This document shows, piece after piece, positions 23,915 through 32,737 of a stretch of 64,000 nt of DNA. The stretch spans positions 1 through 64,000 of the forward strand of contig NZ_JASCIS010000031.1 in NCBI RefSeq assembly GCF_029968015.1, read 5' to 3'. The translations under genes were made by a program, and so were the position numbers. The DNA comes from Streptomyces luteolus (GTDB lineage: Bacteria; Actinomycetota; Actinomycetes; Streptomycetales; Streptomycetaceae). Positions within the stretch are counted from its first letter, which is position 1. Each line of letters starts with the position of its first letter. The notes under the pieces were generated by a model. It searched no databases, was not told the origin of the DNA, and saw nothing but the letters and a program-made list of their open reading frames with translations.

Positions 23915-24577
23915 CTACGTGGCTTCCTCGCGGCGCACCATCTCGCCGATCCACACCGGCGCGTACGGCGACGTGCAGCCGGGGGACGTCGGGTAGTCCT
24001 TGAGGACCTCCAGGCGTTCGCCGATGGCGAGGGCACGGGCGCGGAGCTCCGGGTGCTCGATGCCGATCTGGGCCAGGCAGGTGTTCATCGCCCACTGCAG
24101 CCGGTCCGGGGCGTCCCTCATCTCCGCCTCGACTACGTCCAGGAGTCCGGCCAGATCGAGGCCGTCCGGCTTCTTCACCACGCGCTCGGCGGTCAGCGCC
24201 CACCCGGCGCTCGCGACGGCCGGGTCCGGATCGGCGGACCAGGCCACGCGCAGCTCCTCGGCGTGCGGGCTCTTCTTCACCACGTAGTTCACGAGCCAGT
24301 CGTGCACCTTGGGCGTACGCGCCGCGCGCACCATGGCGTCCAGCTCGTCCCGGTCGAACGCCTTCGGGCGGCAGACGAGGAGCGCGAGGAGCTTCGCCGC
24401 GGTGTCGTCCGTCGCCCACAGCTCGCGGGCCAGCTCCTGCTGCGTCTTCAGCCGCTTCGCGAGCGCCCGCAGCTTGCTGAGGTTGACCCCGTGGTCGTCC
24501 CCGTGCCGCTCGTTGACCGCCCGCGCCTTCGGGTCGTCGAGCGCGGCCAGCTCGGCCCGCACCTCGTCCACCGACAT
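23915..24577 (-). CDS. AlkD-like HEAT-repeat DNA glycosylase family protein
   Basis: The 220-residue protein is all helical and resembles the DNA alkylation repair (AlkC/AlkD) family. The N-terminal part NLSKLRALAKRLKTQQELAREL, then LWATDDTAAKLLALLV, and the central DWLVNYVVKKSPHAEEL with later SAGWAL are the usual HEAT-like helices. AlkD proteins remove bulky or cationic alkylated bases without base flipping. The start is uncertain: the ATG at 24,577 gives a typical N-terminus, while a GTG at 24,625 would add 16 residues. Some members of this fold have no shown glycosylase activity. Confidence 0.7.
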   Translation of the reverse strand: MSVDEVRAELAALDDPKARAVNERHGDDHGVNLSKLRALAKRLKTQQELARELWATDDTAAKLLALLVCRPKAFDRDELDAMVRAARTPKVHDWLVNYVVKKSPHAEELRVAWSADPDPAVASAGWALTAERVVKKPDGLDLAGLLDVVEAEMRDAPDRLQWAMNTCLAQIGIEHPELRARALAIGERLEVLKDYPTSPGCTSPYAPVWIGEMVRREEAT

Positions 24578-24660
24578 CCCGCCCACCGCGGACCACCTTC
24601 CGTCGCTCCCGTACGCGGTCCTCACGTACCGGATTCAGCGTACGGCGGTGCCGGGACCGG

Positions 24661-24699
24661 GCGATTCAGTCGGTCGATTCAGTCGGGCGATTCAGTCCA
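24661..24699. repeat. Three 13-nt tandem units across the GH13 stop codon
   Basis: The unit is GCGATTCAGTCGG with small changes, at 24,661, 24,674 and 24,687. The third includes the stop codon of the alpha-glucosidase gene on the minus strand. Confidence 0.85.
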
Positions 24700-26329
24700 G
24701 GGCCCGGACCCAGGCCGTCGTATCCCCCGGCAGCCGTCCGTCCGGGTCGACCGGGCCGCTGGCCAGCAGGAGTTCACCCTCGGGCAGCCGCACCGGGTCC
24801 GCCCCGAAGTTGGTGACGCAGTGCCAGCCGCCCGCGCGCCGGAAGTGCAGGACCTCCGCCGAACCCGAGTCGACCCACGCGAAGCCGGGCCCCGTGCCGA
24901 GCGCGCCGCGCAGCCGCAGCGCCGCGCGGTACAGGTTCAGCGTGGAGCGCTCGTCCTGCTCCTGCACGGAGACCGCGTACGCGCCGAACCAGTCCGGCTG
25001 CGGCGGCCGCGCCGGGCCGGGACCGAAGCCGAGGGACGGGCCGTCGGCCGTCCAGGGGAGCGGGACACGGCAGCCGTCGCGGCCCTTCTCCCGCCCGCCG
25101 GACCGGGACGCGACCGGGTCCTGGAGGACCTCCGCCGGCAGGTCGCCCACCTCGTGCAGGCCCAGCTCCTCGCCCTGGTAGATGTACGTCGAACCGGGCA
25201 GCGCCCAGGTCACCAGGGCCGCGGCGCGGGCGCGGCGCTCGCCGAGTGCGCGGTCCAGGGCCGGGGCGGACCCGTCCGTGAGCAGCCACTCCTTGGCGGC
25301 CTCGATGGCGGTGAGCTTCGGGTGCTCGGGGAGTCCGTACCGGGTGGCGACGCGGGCCGTGTCGTGGCAGCCGAGCAGCCAGGTCGTCGTGGACCCGCTC
25401 TCCGCGGCCTGCGCGAGGCCCGAGTCGATGGCCCGCGCGAAGTCCGCGGGCCGCCAACCCGCCTCCTGCATCTCGAAGTTGAAGGCCTGGCCGAGGCCGT
25501 CGGGCGAGGCGTAGCGGGCCCGGCGGGACGGGTGGGCGAAGGCCTCGGCGACCGCGAACCGCGGCGGCTCGTACGCGTCGAAGACCCGGCGCCAGGACGC
25601 GTAGATCTCGTGCACGGCGTCCCGGTCCCACAGCGGGTGCGAGCCGTCCGTGCGCGGCTCCGTGCCGACCTCGGACCACGGGGCGAGCGGCTCGGACAGA
25701 TCCTTCGCGAGCCCGTGCGCCACGTCCACGCGGAAGCCGTCGACGCCGCGGTCCGACCAGAAGCGCAGCGTGTCGAGGAAGTCCTCGCGGACCTCGGCGT
25801 CGTCCCAGTTGAGGTCCGGCTGCTCCTTCGCGAAGAAGTGGAAGTACCACTGGCCGTCGCCGACCGGCTCCCAGGCGCGGCCGCCGAAGCACGACTCCCA
25901 GTCGCTGGGCGGGAGTTCACCGTTCGGGCCGAGGCCGTCACGGAAGAGGTAGCGCTCCCGCTCCCGCGAACCCCGCCCGGCGGCGAGTGCGGCCCGGAAC
26001 CACTCGTGCCGGTCGGAGGAGTGGTTCGGCACGATGTCGACGACGACCTTGATGCCGGCGTCGTGCAGGGCCCGCACCATCGCGTCGAACGCGTCGAGGG
26101 TGCCCAGGCGCGGGTCGACGTCGCGGTAGTCGTCCACGTCGTAGCCGCCGTCGGCGAGCGCGGACGGGTAGAACGGGCTCAACCAGACGGCGTCGACGCC
26201 GAGTTGCCGCAGATAGGGGACGCGGGAGGTGACCCCGGCGAGGTCGCCGATGCCGTCCCCGTCCGTGTCGGCGAAGCTGCGGGGGTAGATCTGGTAGACG
26301 ACGGCGTGCTTCCACCAGGTGTCGGACAT
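24692..26329 (-). CDS. GH13 alpha-glucosidase (copy 1)
   Basis: This 545-residue cytoplasmic enzyme of the GH13 oligo-1,6-/alpha-1,4-glucosidase group cleaves imported oligosaccharides. Catalytic residues are in place: nucleophile Asp202 in GFRVDVAH, acid/base Glu262 in VAEAF, and Asp323. The last motif is unusual: GCHD occurs where the family and the paralogue at 29,513 have SNHD, so the conserved Asn is a Cys. It is the last gene of a five-gene operon for alpha-glucoside use. A tandem array overlaps its stop codon. Confidence 0.9.
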   Translation of the reverse strand: MSDTWWKHAVVYQIYPRSFADTDGDGIGDLAGVTSRVPYLRQLGVDAVWLSPFYPSALADGGYDVDDYRDVDPRLGTLDAFDAMVRALHDAGIKVVVDIVPNHSSDRHEWFRAALAAGRGSRERERYLFRDGLGPNGELPPSDWESCFGGRAWEPVGDGQWYFHFFAKEQPDLNWDDAEVREDFLDTLRFWSDRGVDGFRVDVAHGLAKDLSEPLAPWSEVGTEPRTDGSHPLWDRDAVHEIYASWRRVFDAYEPPRFAVAEAFAHPSRRARYASPDGLGQAFNFEMQEAGWRPADFARAIDSGLAQAAESGSTTTWLLGCHDTARVATRYGLPEHPKLTAIEAAKEWLLTDGSAPALDRALGERRARAAALVTWALPGSTYIYQGEELGLHEVGDLPAEVLQDPVASRSGGREKGRDGCRVPLPWTADGPSLGFGPGPARPPQPDWFGAYAVSVQEQDERSTLNLYRAALRLRGALGTGPGFAWVDSGSAEVLHFRRAGGWHCVTNFGADPVRLPEGELLLASGPVDPDGRLPGDTTAWVRALD

Positions 26330-26387
26330 GCGGAACTCCTGTGAGATGAAGGGTTGTTGGCAGAGGCAGGTGGTGCTGGAGGGGGAG

Positions 26388-27239
26388 TCACTTGATCGCG
26401 CCGCGCGTGACCCCCGACATCACCCAGCGCTGGGCGAAGAGGTACGCGAGCAGCGTCGGCGCCATCGCCATCAGGTAGGAGGCGAAGGCCACGTTGTAGT
26501 TGGAGGAGAACTTGAGCTGGAAGATCTTCTGCACCACGGGGATCGTCTGCATCGACGGATCGCCGATGATCATCGACGGCATCATGAAGTCGTTCCACGA
26601 CATCAGGAACGCGAAGATCCCGACGGTCGCGTTCATCGGCGCGAGCAGCGGAAAGATCAGCTTCCAGAACGTCTGCCAGGTCGAGCAGCCGTCGATCCGC
26701 GCGCTCTCCTCCAGCTCGTACGGGATGGAGCGCAGGAACGCCGTGTACAGCAGGATGTTGAACGAGATCCCGAACAGGATGTGCAGCACGGCGACGCCGA
26801 GCGGATTGTCCAGGCCCACCATCGACGTCAGCTTCACCTGCGGCAGCGCCACCACGGGGAACGGGATGAACATCGCGGCGAGCAGGTAGAAGTACGACCA
26901 CCGGAACAGCCTGCGGTCCCAGTTGCGCGCGATCGCGTACGCGGCGAGCGAGGACACGATCAGCTGGCCCGCCACCGCCACCACGCTGATCAGCAGCGAG
27001 ACCGCGAACGCCCGGGGAAAGTCGGTGAGTTCCCAGGCCGTACGGAAGTTGCCGAGCTCCAGCGGCGAGGGCAGGTCGAAGCCGGAGCCGGAGGCCGCCT
27101 GGCGGTCGGTCTTCAGGGCCATGAGGACCGCGAAGACGAGGGGGACGAGCACGGCGAGCGTGCCCACCGCGAGCAGCCCTGTCCGCAACCGGCTCGCCGG
27201 ACGGTCCTCCTCGCGGGCCCTGCGGTCGGTGATCGTCAT
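26388..27239 (-). CDS. Carbohydrate ABC transporter permease (MalG type)
   Basis: The 283-residue membrane protein has six helices and the EAA loop, seen as LEESARIDGCSTWQTFWKLI, which docks the ATPase. It would form the uptake channel together with the MalF-type gene whose stop overlaps its start by 4 nt. No ATPase gene is present, as is usual for Streptomyces sugar importers that share MsiK. The substrate is inferred as an alpha-glucoside because the operon encodes two alpha-glucosidases. Confidence 0.92.
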   Translation of the reverse strand: MTITDRRAREEDRPASRLRTGLLAVGTLAVLVPLVFAVLMALKTDRQAASGSGFDLPSPLELGNFRTAWELTDFPRAFAVSLLISVVAVAGQLIVSSLAAYAIARNWDRRLFRWSYFYLLAAMFIPFPVVALPQVKLTSMVGLDNPLGVAVLHILFGISFNILLYTAFLRSIPYELEESARIDGCSTWQTFWKLIFPLLAPMNATVGIFAFLMSWNDFMMPSMIIGDPSMQTIPVVQKIFQLKFSSNYNVAFASYLMAMAPTLLAYLFAQRWVMSGVTRGAIK

Positions 27240-28180
27240 GACAGGTTCACCTCGCGGTTGCGTACGAAGAGCAGTTGGAGCAGGGAGACGCCCGCGGTGA
27301 AGAGGAAGAAGACCACCGCGTTGGCCATCTGGAAGGCGTACTCGCCGTCCTCGAAACCGCCGAAGATCGTCATGGCGACGCTCATGGTCGCGGTCCCCGG
27401 ACCGCCGCCGGTGAGGCCGACGATGATGTCGTACGCGTTCAGGAAGCCCTTGAAGCCCAGGATCGTGTTGATGACGACATAGCCGATGAGCAGCGGGAAC
27501 GTGATGCTGCGGAAGCGGCGCCAGGGACCCGCGCCGTCCAGTTCGGCGGCCTCGTAGATGTCCTTCGGGACGGCCATCAGGCCGGCGAGATAGATGATCA
27601 TCGCGCTGGGGGTGGCCTGCCAGGCCGTCACGATGACGACGGCCAGCCAGGCCCAACTCTCGTTCGCGAGCAGGCTGGTCTGCCCGGCCTCCCAGCCGAG
27701 ATGCGTCGCGAGCGCCGGGACCGCGTTGGAGAACAGGTGGTTGAAGACGTACGCGATGACGATGCCGGAGATCACCATCGGGATGAAGTAGACACCGCGC
27801 AGCCCGGTCTTCCACCTGATGCGGCCGCCCAGCCCGATGGCAAGGAGCAGCGCCACGGCGTTGACCACCACGGTGGTGACGACCGCGAACCAGAGGGTGA
27901 AGCCGTACGACTCCAGGATGCGGGAGTCGCCGAGCATCGAGGTGTAGTTGCTGAGGCCGACGAACTCCCAGTCGCCGAAGCCCGCGTAGTCGGTGAAGCT
28001 GTAGAACATCCCCACCAGGCCGGTCATCGTGATGAACACGGTGAACAGCAGGACCGCGGGGATCAGCATCAGGTAGTAGGTCCGCTCGGCCCCGCGCCGG
28101 CGGCGCCGCGGCCCGCCCGGGTCCGGCGGCGGGGTGGCGGCCCGCTCGGGGCCTGGCCTGGTGATGGCCGGTGCGCTCAT
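27236..28180 (-). CDS. Carbohydrate ABC transporter permease (MalF type)
   Basis: The 314-residue protein has a basic N-terminal tail, six helices and the EAA loop YEAAELDGAGPWRRFRSI. It pairs with the MalG-type permease downstream (4-nt overlap) and with the binding protein 24 nt upstream. The membrane segments around LMLIPAVLLFTVFITMTGL and FTAGVSLLQLLFV are clear. Confidence 0.92.
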   Translation of the reverse strand: MSAPAITRPGPERAATPPPDPGGPRRRRRGAERTYYLMLIPAVLLFTVFITMTGLVGMFYSFTDYAGFGDWEFVGLSNYTSMLGDSRILESYGFTLWFAVVTTVVVNAVALLLAIGLGGRIRWKTGLRGVYFIPMVISGIVIAYVFNHLFSNAVPALATHLGWEAGQTSLLANESWAWLAVVIVTAWQATPSAMIIYLAGLMAVPKDIYEAAELDGAGPWRRFRSITFPLLIGYVVINTILGFKGFLNAYDIIVGLTGGGPGTATMSVAMTIFGGFEDGEYAFQMANAVVFFLFTAGVSLLQLLFVRNREVNLS

Positions 28181-28204
28181 CGTCGGTTCCCTCCGGTCAC
28201 CACG

Positions 28205-29500
28205 TCACAGGTTGCGCTGGGCGTAGCGCGCCCAGTCCTCGTCGAGCCGGTTGAGGAATGCCTCGGCGCTGCCGCCGGTCACCAGCTTCTGCAGATAGTT
28301 GTCGTGCGGGATCGCGCCGGGCAGATAGGTGCCGGCGCCCTGGAAGAAGCGGCCCGAGTCCAGATAGGGCTGCAGCCCCTCGACCCGCTCGTCGGCGACC
28401 GGTGGCGCGTTCTTCGTCGTCGACCAGCCGACGAACTCCGCGTTGTACGCGTCCATCACGTGCTGCCGCATCAGATGCCGCAGGAACGCCCGCGCCCCCT
28501 CCGGCTGCCGGGAGGCGTCCGGCACCCACAGGGCCAGGTCGAGATTGACCCGGACCTTGACGTCCTTCGGGTCCTCCGTGGCCGGCATGGCGAACGTGCC
28601 GAGCCGCAGCTCCGGGTTGATCTTCTCGACCTCGCCGAGCGCCCACGGCCCCTGCAGATACATCGCCGCTTGGCCGCGTGCGAACGCCACGTTCCCGTCG
28701 TAGTAACTCCGGCTCGCCGCGTCCCGGTTGGTGTACTTCCCGAGGGCGACCATCTTCTCGGCGGCGTCCCGGAACTCCGCGCCGAACGACACCTCCGCCC
28801 CCGGACCGGCGTCCGCGCCCTGCTCCTTGAGCCGCGCGAAGAACCCGGTGACGTCGAGGGCGCTCCCCGTCACGTAGTCGAACAGGCCCTGCGAGATGGT
28901 CCAGGTATCCTTGTACGTCTGGACGATCGGGACGATGCCCCGCGCCCGGAACGTCCGGCAGGCCCGCAGGAGTTCACTCCAGGTCGTCGGGACCGCGACG
29001 TCGGCCTGCTCGAAGAGCGCCTTGTTGTAGATGACGCCGGCGGCGGTCGCGGAGTACGGCAGCACGCTGGTCTCGGATCCGTACCGCGCGTACTGCCCGA
29101 CGAGATCCTGGATCCGGTCGTCGATCCGTGACGCCTCCGGAAGCTTCCCCAGGTCCGAAAGGGCGCCCCGGGCAAGGAAGTTGGACGTCTCCAGGTTGTA
29201 GTTGTAACACCCCAGGTCGGGCGGCGTGCCCCGGACGAACTGCGGGACGAGCGGAGCGGGCGTCGAGTCGTGGACGACGAAGAACTCGGACTGCGCGGCG
29301 TTGAACCGGTCGACCAGACGGCGGAAGTACGGCACGGCCTCGGGCTTGTTCTGCAGGAACCGCACCCGCGTCCGCCCCTCGGCCGAGGACACGTACCCGG
29401 AGAGCACCGCACCGCCCGCGGCCGCGCCCGCGAGGGCTCCGCCGATCCGCAGGACCGTACGGCGGGACGGCCGGTGCCGCGACATCGTCGATGAACGCAT
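28205..29500 (-). CDS. Sugar ABC transporter substrate-binding protein with altered lipobox
   Basis: This 431-residue family-1 extracellular solute-binding protein lies between the glucosidase gene and the permeases. The signal peptide is of the twin-arginine type (SRRTVLRIGG at about 12-21). Relatives end the signal in a lipobox with Cys; here the site reads Leu-Ser-Gly-Tyr at residues 33-36, so the lipid-attached Cys is a Tyr (TAC). The protein may then be released or held by an uncleaved signal. The mature part is a normal two-lobed binding fold with the usual GQAAMYLQGPWAL segment. The ATG at 29,500 has GAGGGGA 8 nt upstream. Confidence 0.9.
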   Translation of the reverse strand: MRSSTMSRHRPSRRTVLRIGGALAGAAAGGAVLSGYVSSAEGRTRVRFLQNKPEAVPYFRRLVDRFNAAQSEFFVVHDSTPAPLVPQFVRGTPPDLGCYNYNLETSNFLARGALSDLGKLPEASRIDDRIQDLVGQYARYGSETSVLPYSATAAGVIYNKALFEQADVAVPTTWSELLRACRTFRARGIVPIVQTYKDTWTISQGLFDYVTGSALDVTGFFARLKEQGADAGPGAEVSFGAEFRDAAEKMVALGKYTNRDAASRSYYDGNVAFARGQAAMYLQGPWALGEVEKINPELRLGTFAMPATEDPKDVKVRVNLDLALWVPDASRQPEGARAFLRHLMRQHVMDAYNAEFVGWSTTKNAPPVADERVEGLQPYLDSGRFFQGAGTYLPGAIPHDNYLQKLVTGGSAEAFLNRLDEDWARYAQRNL

Positions 29501-29512
29501 GAGCCGGTCCCC

Positions 29513-31243
29513 TCAGTCCGCGAGACCTGGACGGGAATCGCCCGCCGCGTCCGGCTCCAGCCACACGGTCGTGTCCGGCGGGAGCAGCGGCCCGTCGAGC
29601 GGCGCGCTGGCGAGGACGACCCGCCCGGACGGCAACGCCACCGGCGCCGTACCGAAGTTGGTCACGCAGGCCCAGCCGCCCGGACGCCGGAAGTGCACCA
29701 TCTCGGGCTCGTCGTCCACCCAGGTCAGCGACTCGTCGGTCTGCAGCCGCCGCCGCTCGGCCAGGGCCCGCCGGTAGAACGTCAGCGTCGAGCCCGGATC
29801 GCCCTGCTGCGCCTCGACGGAGTGCCCGGCGAACGCCTCGGGCTGCGGCAGATGCGCGTCCCCGGGCCCGAATCCGTACGACGGTCCGGACTCGGCCCAC
29901 GGCAACGGCACCCGGCAGCCGTCCCGGCCCCGTTCGGCGCCCCGGGACCGCAGCCACGTCGGGTCCTGCAGCGCCTCCTCGGGCAGGTCGGCCACCTCGA
30001 ACAGGCCCAGCTCCTCGCCCTGGTAGAGATAGGTCGAGCCGGGCAGCGCGAGCGCGAGCAGCGTCACGGCCCGGGCCCGGCGCAGGCCCCGCGCGAGGTC
30101 GGGCAGCGGGTCCTTGCCGCCGCCGAGCAGCCACGCGGGCAGGTCGGTGCCGTTCGGCAGGGCGTAGCGGGTGGCGTGCCGTACGACGTCGTGGTTGGAG
30201 AACACCCACGTGGACGAGGAGCCGGAGGCCGCGGCCAGGGTGAGGTTCTCGGCGATGATCCGGCGGAAGTCCTCCGGCTCCCAGCCGGCGCGCAGCAGAT
30301 CGAAGTTGAAGGCCTGGCCGAGTCCCTCGGGGGAGGCGTAGCGGGCCCGTCGGTGCGCGGGCACCCAGGCCTCGGCGACGGCGGTGCGCGGCGGGTCGTA
30401 CGCGTCGAAGACGGCGCGCCACTCGCGGTAGATCTCGTGCACCCCGTCCCGGTCCTGGAGCCGGTGCGTGCCGTCGGCCTGCCCGGCGGCGTCCAGCTGT
30501 GCCTGGTCGGGCAGCGGCTCGGAGAGGTCCTTCACGAGCATGTGCGCCACGTCGATGCGGAACCCGTCCACGCCCCGGTCGGCCCAGAACCGCAGCGTGC
30601 GGACGAAGTCGGCCCGCACGTCCGGGTGTTCCCAGTTGAGGTCGGGCTGCTCGGGCGCGAAGTTGTGCAGATACCACTCGCCGTCGCCCACGTGCTCCCA
30701 GGCCGGACCGCCGAACGTCGCCGTCCAGTCCGTCGGCGCCTCCTCGCCGTCCGGGCCGGTGCCGCGCCGGAACACATAGCGGTCACGGGCGGGCGAGCCG
30801 GGCCCCGCGGCCAGGGCTTCGCGGAACCAGGCGTGCCGGTCGGAGGTGTGGTTGGGGACGATGTCGACGACGATGCGGATGCCGGCGGCGTGCAGGGCGG
30901 CGACGAGGGTGTCGAACTGGTCGAGCGTGCCGATGCGGGGGTCGACGTCGCGGTGGTCGTCCACGTCGTAGCCGCCGTCGGCGAGCGCCGAGGGGTAGAA
31001 GGGGCTGAGCCACACCGCGTCCACGCCCAGCTCGCGCAGATGCCCGACGCGCGAGGTGATGCCGGGCAGGTCGCCGATGCCGTCGCCGTCGGAGTCGGCG
31101 AAGCTGCGCGGATAGATCTGGTAGACGACCGCCTGCCGCCACCAGGCCTCGGTCTCGTTCCCCGGGGTTCCGGTCACCTCGTACGCCGGTGCGCCGGACG
31201 CGTCCTGGCGCGTTTCGAGGGTCTCCACAGCCGTGTCCACCAT
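29513..31243 (-). CDS. GH13 alpha-glucosidase (copy 2)
   Basis: This 576-residue paralogue of the enzyme at 24,692 has a 30-residue N-terminal extension. All catalytic motifs are canonical: Asp231 in GFRIDVAH, Glu291 in VAEAW, and SNHD with Asp352. It is the first gene of the operon and would hydrolyse alpha-glucosides such as maltose-type or isomaltose-type sugars after uptake. An AT-rich operator upstream lies between it and the divergent ROK regulator. Confidence 0.93.
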   Translation of the reverse strand: MVDTAVETLETRQDASGAPAYEVTGTPGNETEAWWRQAVVYQIYPRSFADSDGDGIGDLPGITSRVGHLRELGVDAVWLSPFYPSALADGGYDVDDHRDVDPRIGTLDQFDTLVAALHAAGIRIVVDIVPNHTSDRHAWFREALAAGPGSPARDRYVFRRGTGPDGEEAPTDWTATFGGPAWEHVGDGEWYLHNFAPEQPDLNWEHPDVRADFVRTLRFWADRGVDGFRIDVAHMLVKDLSEPLPDQAQLDAAGQADGTHRLQDRDGVHEIYREWRAVFDAYDPPRTAVAEAWVPAHRRARYASPEGLGQAFNFDLLRAGWEPEDFRRIIAENLTLAAASGSSSTWVFSNHDVVRHATRYALPNGTDLPAWLLGGGKDPLPDLARGLRRARAVTLLALALPGSTYLYQGEELGLFEVADLPEEALQDPTWLRSRGAERGRDGCRVPLPWAESGPSYGFGPGDAHLPQPEAFAGHSVEAQQGDPGSTLTFYRRALAERRRLQTDESLTWVDDEPEMVHFRRPGGWACVTNFGTAPVALPSGRVVLASAPLDGPLLPPDTTVWLEPDAAGDSRPGLAD

Positions 31244-31266
31244 GGGCGGGTCCTTTCGCCGGGTAT

Positions 31267-31287
31267 TAAATCTAGGAACTAGATTTA
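31267..31287. promoter_or_regulatory. Inverted-repeat operator between the glucosidase and ROK genes
   Basis: TAAATCTAG, GAA and CTAGATTTA form a perfect 9-bp inverted repeat around a 3-nt centre. It lies 24 bp upstream of the glucosidase start and 46 bp upstream of the ROK gene, in an unusually AT-rich patch. It is the best candidate site for the ROK repressor. Confidence 0.65.
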
Positions 31288-31332
31288 TTAACTCGCTGTA
31301 AGCTAGGCGGGCATTCAGAGGGGGTCAAGAGG

Positions 31333-32580
31333 TTGGTCGAGAGAACATCGTCGGCGTCGACGCGGCAGATCCGGGAGGCGAACCTCCGCGCGGTCCTGCA
31401 CCGCATGTGGGACTCCGAACCCGTCACCGGCACGGACCTGATCGACTCCACCGGGCTCACCCGCGCCACCGTCCACGGCGTGTGCGAGGACCTCACCCGG
31501 CGGGGCTGGATCCACGAGGTCGAGAACCAGCGCGAGCATGGGGGCTACCGCATGGGCCGCCCCGCCCGGCGGTACGCGTTCCAGCCCCTGGCGGGCGTCG
31601 TCGTCGGCGTCGACTGCGGCCAGCACCGCGCCCGCGCCACCGTCACCGACCTGCGCGGCCGTACGCTCGCCCGGCACGGCAGCTCCTTCTCCGGCCCGGA
31701 ACACACCCCCGAGGAGCGGCTCGACGTCCTGAGCCGCACGATCCTCGCGGCCCTCACGGCGGCGTCCGTACCGCCCGAGCGGGTGCTCGTGGTCGTGACC
31801 GGCGTCCCGGCGCCCGTCGACGCCGGGGGCCGCACGGCGGGGTCGGTCAACCCCTTCTGGGAGCAGATGAACCCCGACATCGCCGGGCACCTGTCCCGCG
31901 AGCACGGCTGGCGGGCCATCGTCGACAACGACGCCAACCTCGCGGCGGAGGCGGAGCGTTGGCAGGGCGCGGGGCGCGGCCTGGACAATTTCGTCACGCT
32001 GCTCACCGGCGAACGCATCGGCGCGGGCATCGTGGACGACGGCAACCTGCTGCGGGGCGCGCGCGGCGGCGCCGGTGAGATGCGCTTCCTCGACCTGATC
32101 GAGGGCGTCGGCTCCGCGCACGGCATCGCCAGACTGGCCCGCGACTGGTCCCAGCAAGCCGTGCGCACGGACGCCCACCCCGAGTCCCCGCTACGGGACC
32201 TGGCGCCCGAGGGTATCGACGCCGAAGCGGTCTTCACGGCGGCCGAGGCCGACGACCCGCTCGCGGTGGACGTGGTCGAACGCATCGGCGCCCGCTTCGC
32301 CCGCATCGTCGGCGCCCTGGCCGGGCTCCTCGACACCGAGCGCATCGTCCTCGCGGGCGCCCCCGCCCGCTCCTGCGCCCCGATCCGCCGCGTCATCGAG
32401 CGCGACCTGCCGCAGTACGTGCACCCGCCCCTCCCCGAGATCGTCATCTCGGACTTCGGCGACGAGATCGTCTCCGTGGGCGCGGTGTGGCGCGCCCTCG
32501 ACCATGTGCGCGAACACGTGGTGGAGATCGATTTGGTGACGGGGCGCCAGGGAGCCGGGGTCGAGGCGGAGGTCGGCTGA
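31333..32580 (+). CDS. ROK-family transcriptional regulator of sugar uptake
   Basis: The 415-residue protein joins a winged-helix domain (about 10-85; TGTDLIDSTGLTRATVHGV) to a ROK domain with the ATP-like loop VVGVDCGQHRARA, the DNDANLAA active-site region near 197 and the GERIGAGIV stretch. The sugar-kinase Cys-rich zinc motif is not visible. It probably represses the divergent alpha-glucoside operon. The TTG start at 31,333 is supported by GAGGGGG 8 nt upstream. A tandem repeat begins at its stop codon. Confidence 0.9.
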   Translation: MVERTSSASTRQIREANLRAVLHRMWDSEPVTGTDLIDSTGLTRATVHGVCEDLTRRGWIHEVENQREHGGYRMGRPARRYAFQPLAGVVVGVDCGQHRARATVTDLRGRTLARHGSSFSGPEHTPEERLDVLSRTILAALTAASVPPERVLVVVTGVPAPVDAGGRTAGSVNPFWEQMNPDIAGHLSREHGWRAIVDNDANLAAEAERWQGAGRGLDNFVTLLTGERIGAGIVDDGNLLRGARGGAGEMRFLDLIEGVGSAHGIARLARDWSQQAVRTDAHPESPLRDLAPEGIDAEAVFTAAEADDPLAVDVVERIGARFARIVGALAGLLDTERIVLAGAPARSCAPIRRVIERDLPQYVHPPLPEIVISDFGDEIVSVGAVWRALDHVREHVVEIDLVTGRQGAGVEAEVG

Positions 32581-32655
32581 GGGATCGGCGGTGGAGGTCG
32601 GCTGGGGCGTCGGCGGTGAGGGATCGGCGGTGAGGTCGGCTGGGGCGTCGGCGGG
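32579..32655. repeat. Two copies of a 38-39-nt unit at the end of the ROK gene
   Basis: A 39-nt unit from 32,579 is repeated as 38 nt from 32,618. The inner motif GAGGTCGGCTG also forms the last codons of the ROK gene, so the array looks like an outward duplication of the gene end. Confidence 0.85.
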
Positions 32656-32699
32656 TGAGGTGACGTTCAGGGGCCCTCTTGTGGCCGAGGGTCCGGACT

Positions 32700-32724
32700 G
32701 GTTTGATCGATGATCGATCAAACC
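32700..32724. promoter_or_regulatory. 25-bp perfect palindrome upstream of an SDR gene
   Basis: The arms GGTTTGATCGAT and ATCGATCAAACC flank a single G. It ends 13 bp before the SDR start codon, overlapping the leader and probably the core promoter. This is typical of TetR-family operators, but no TetR gene adjoins it. Confidence 0.7.
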
Positions 32725-32737
32725 TGGAGGTCTCGCC

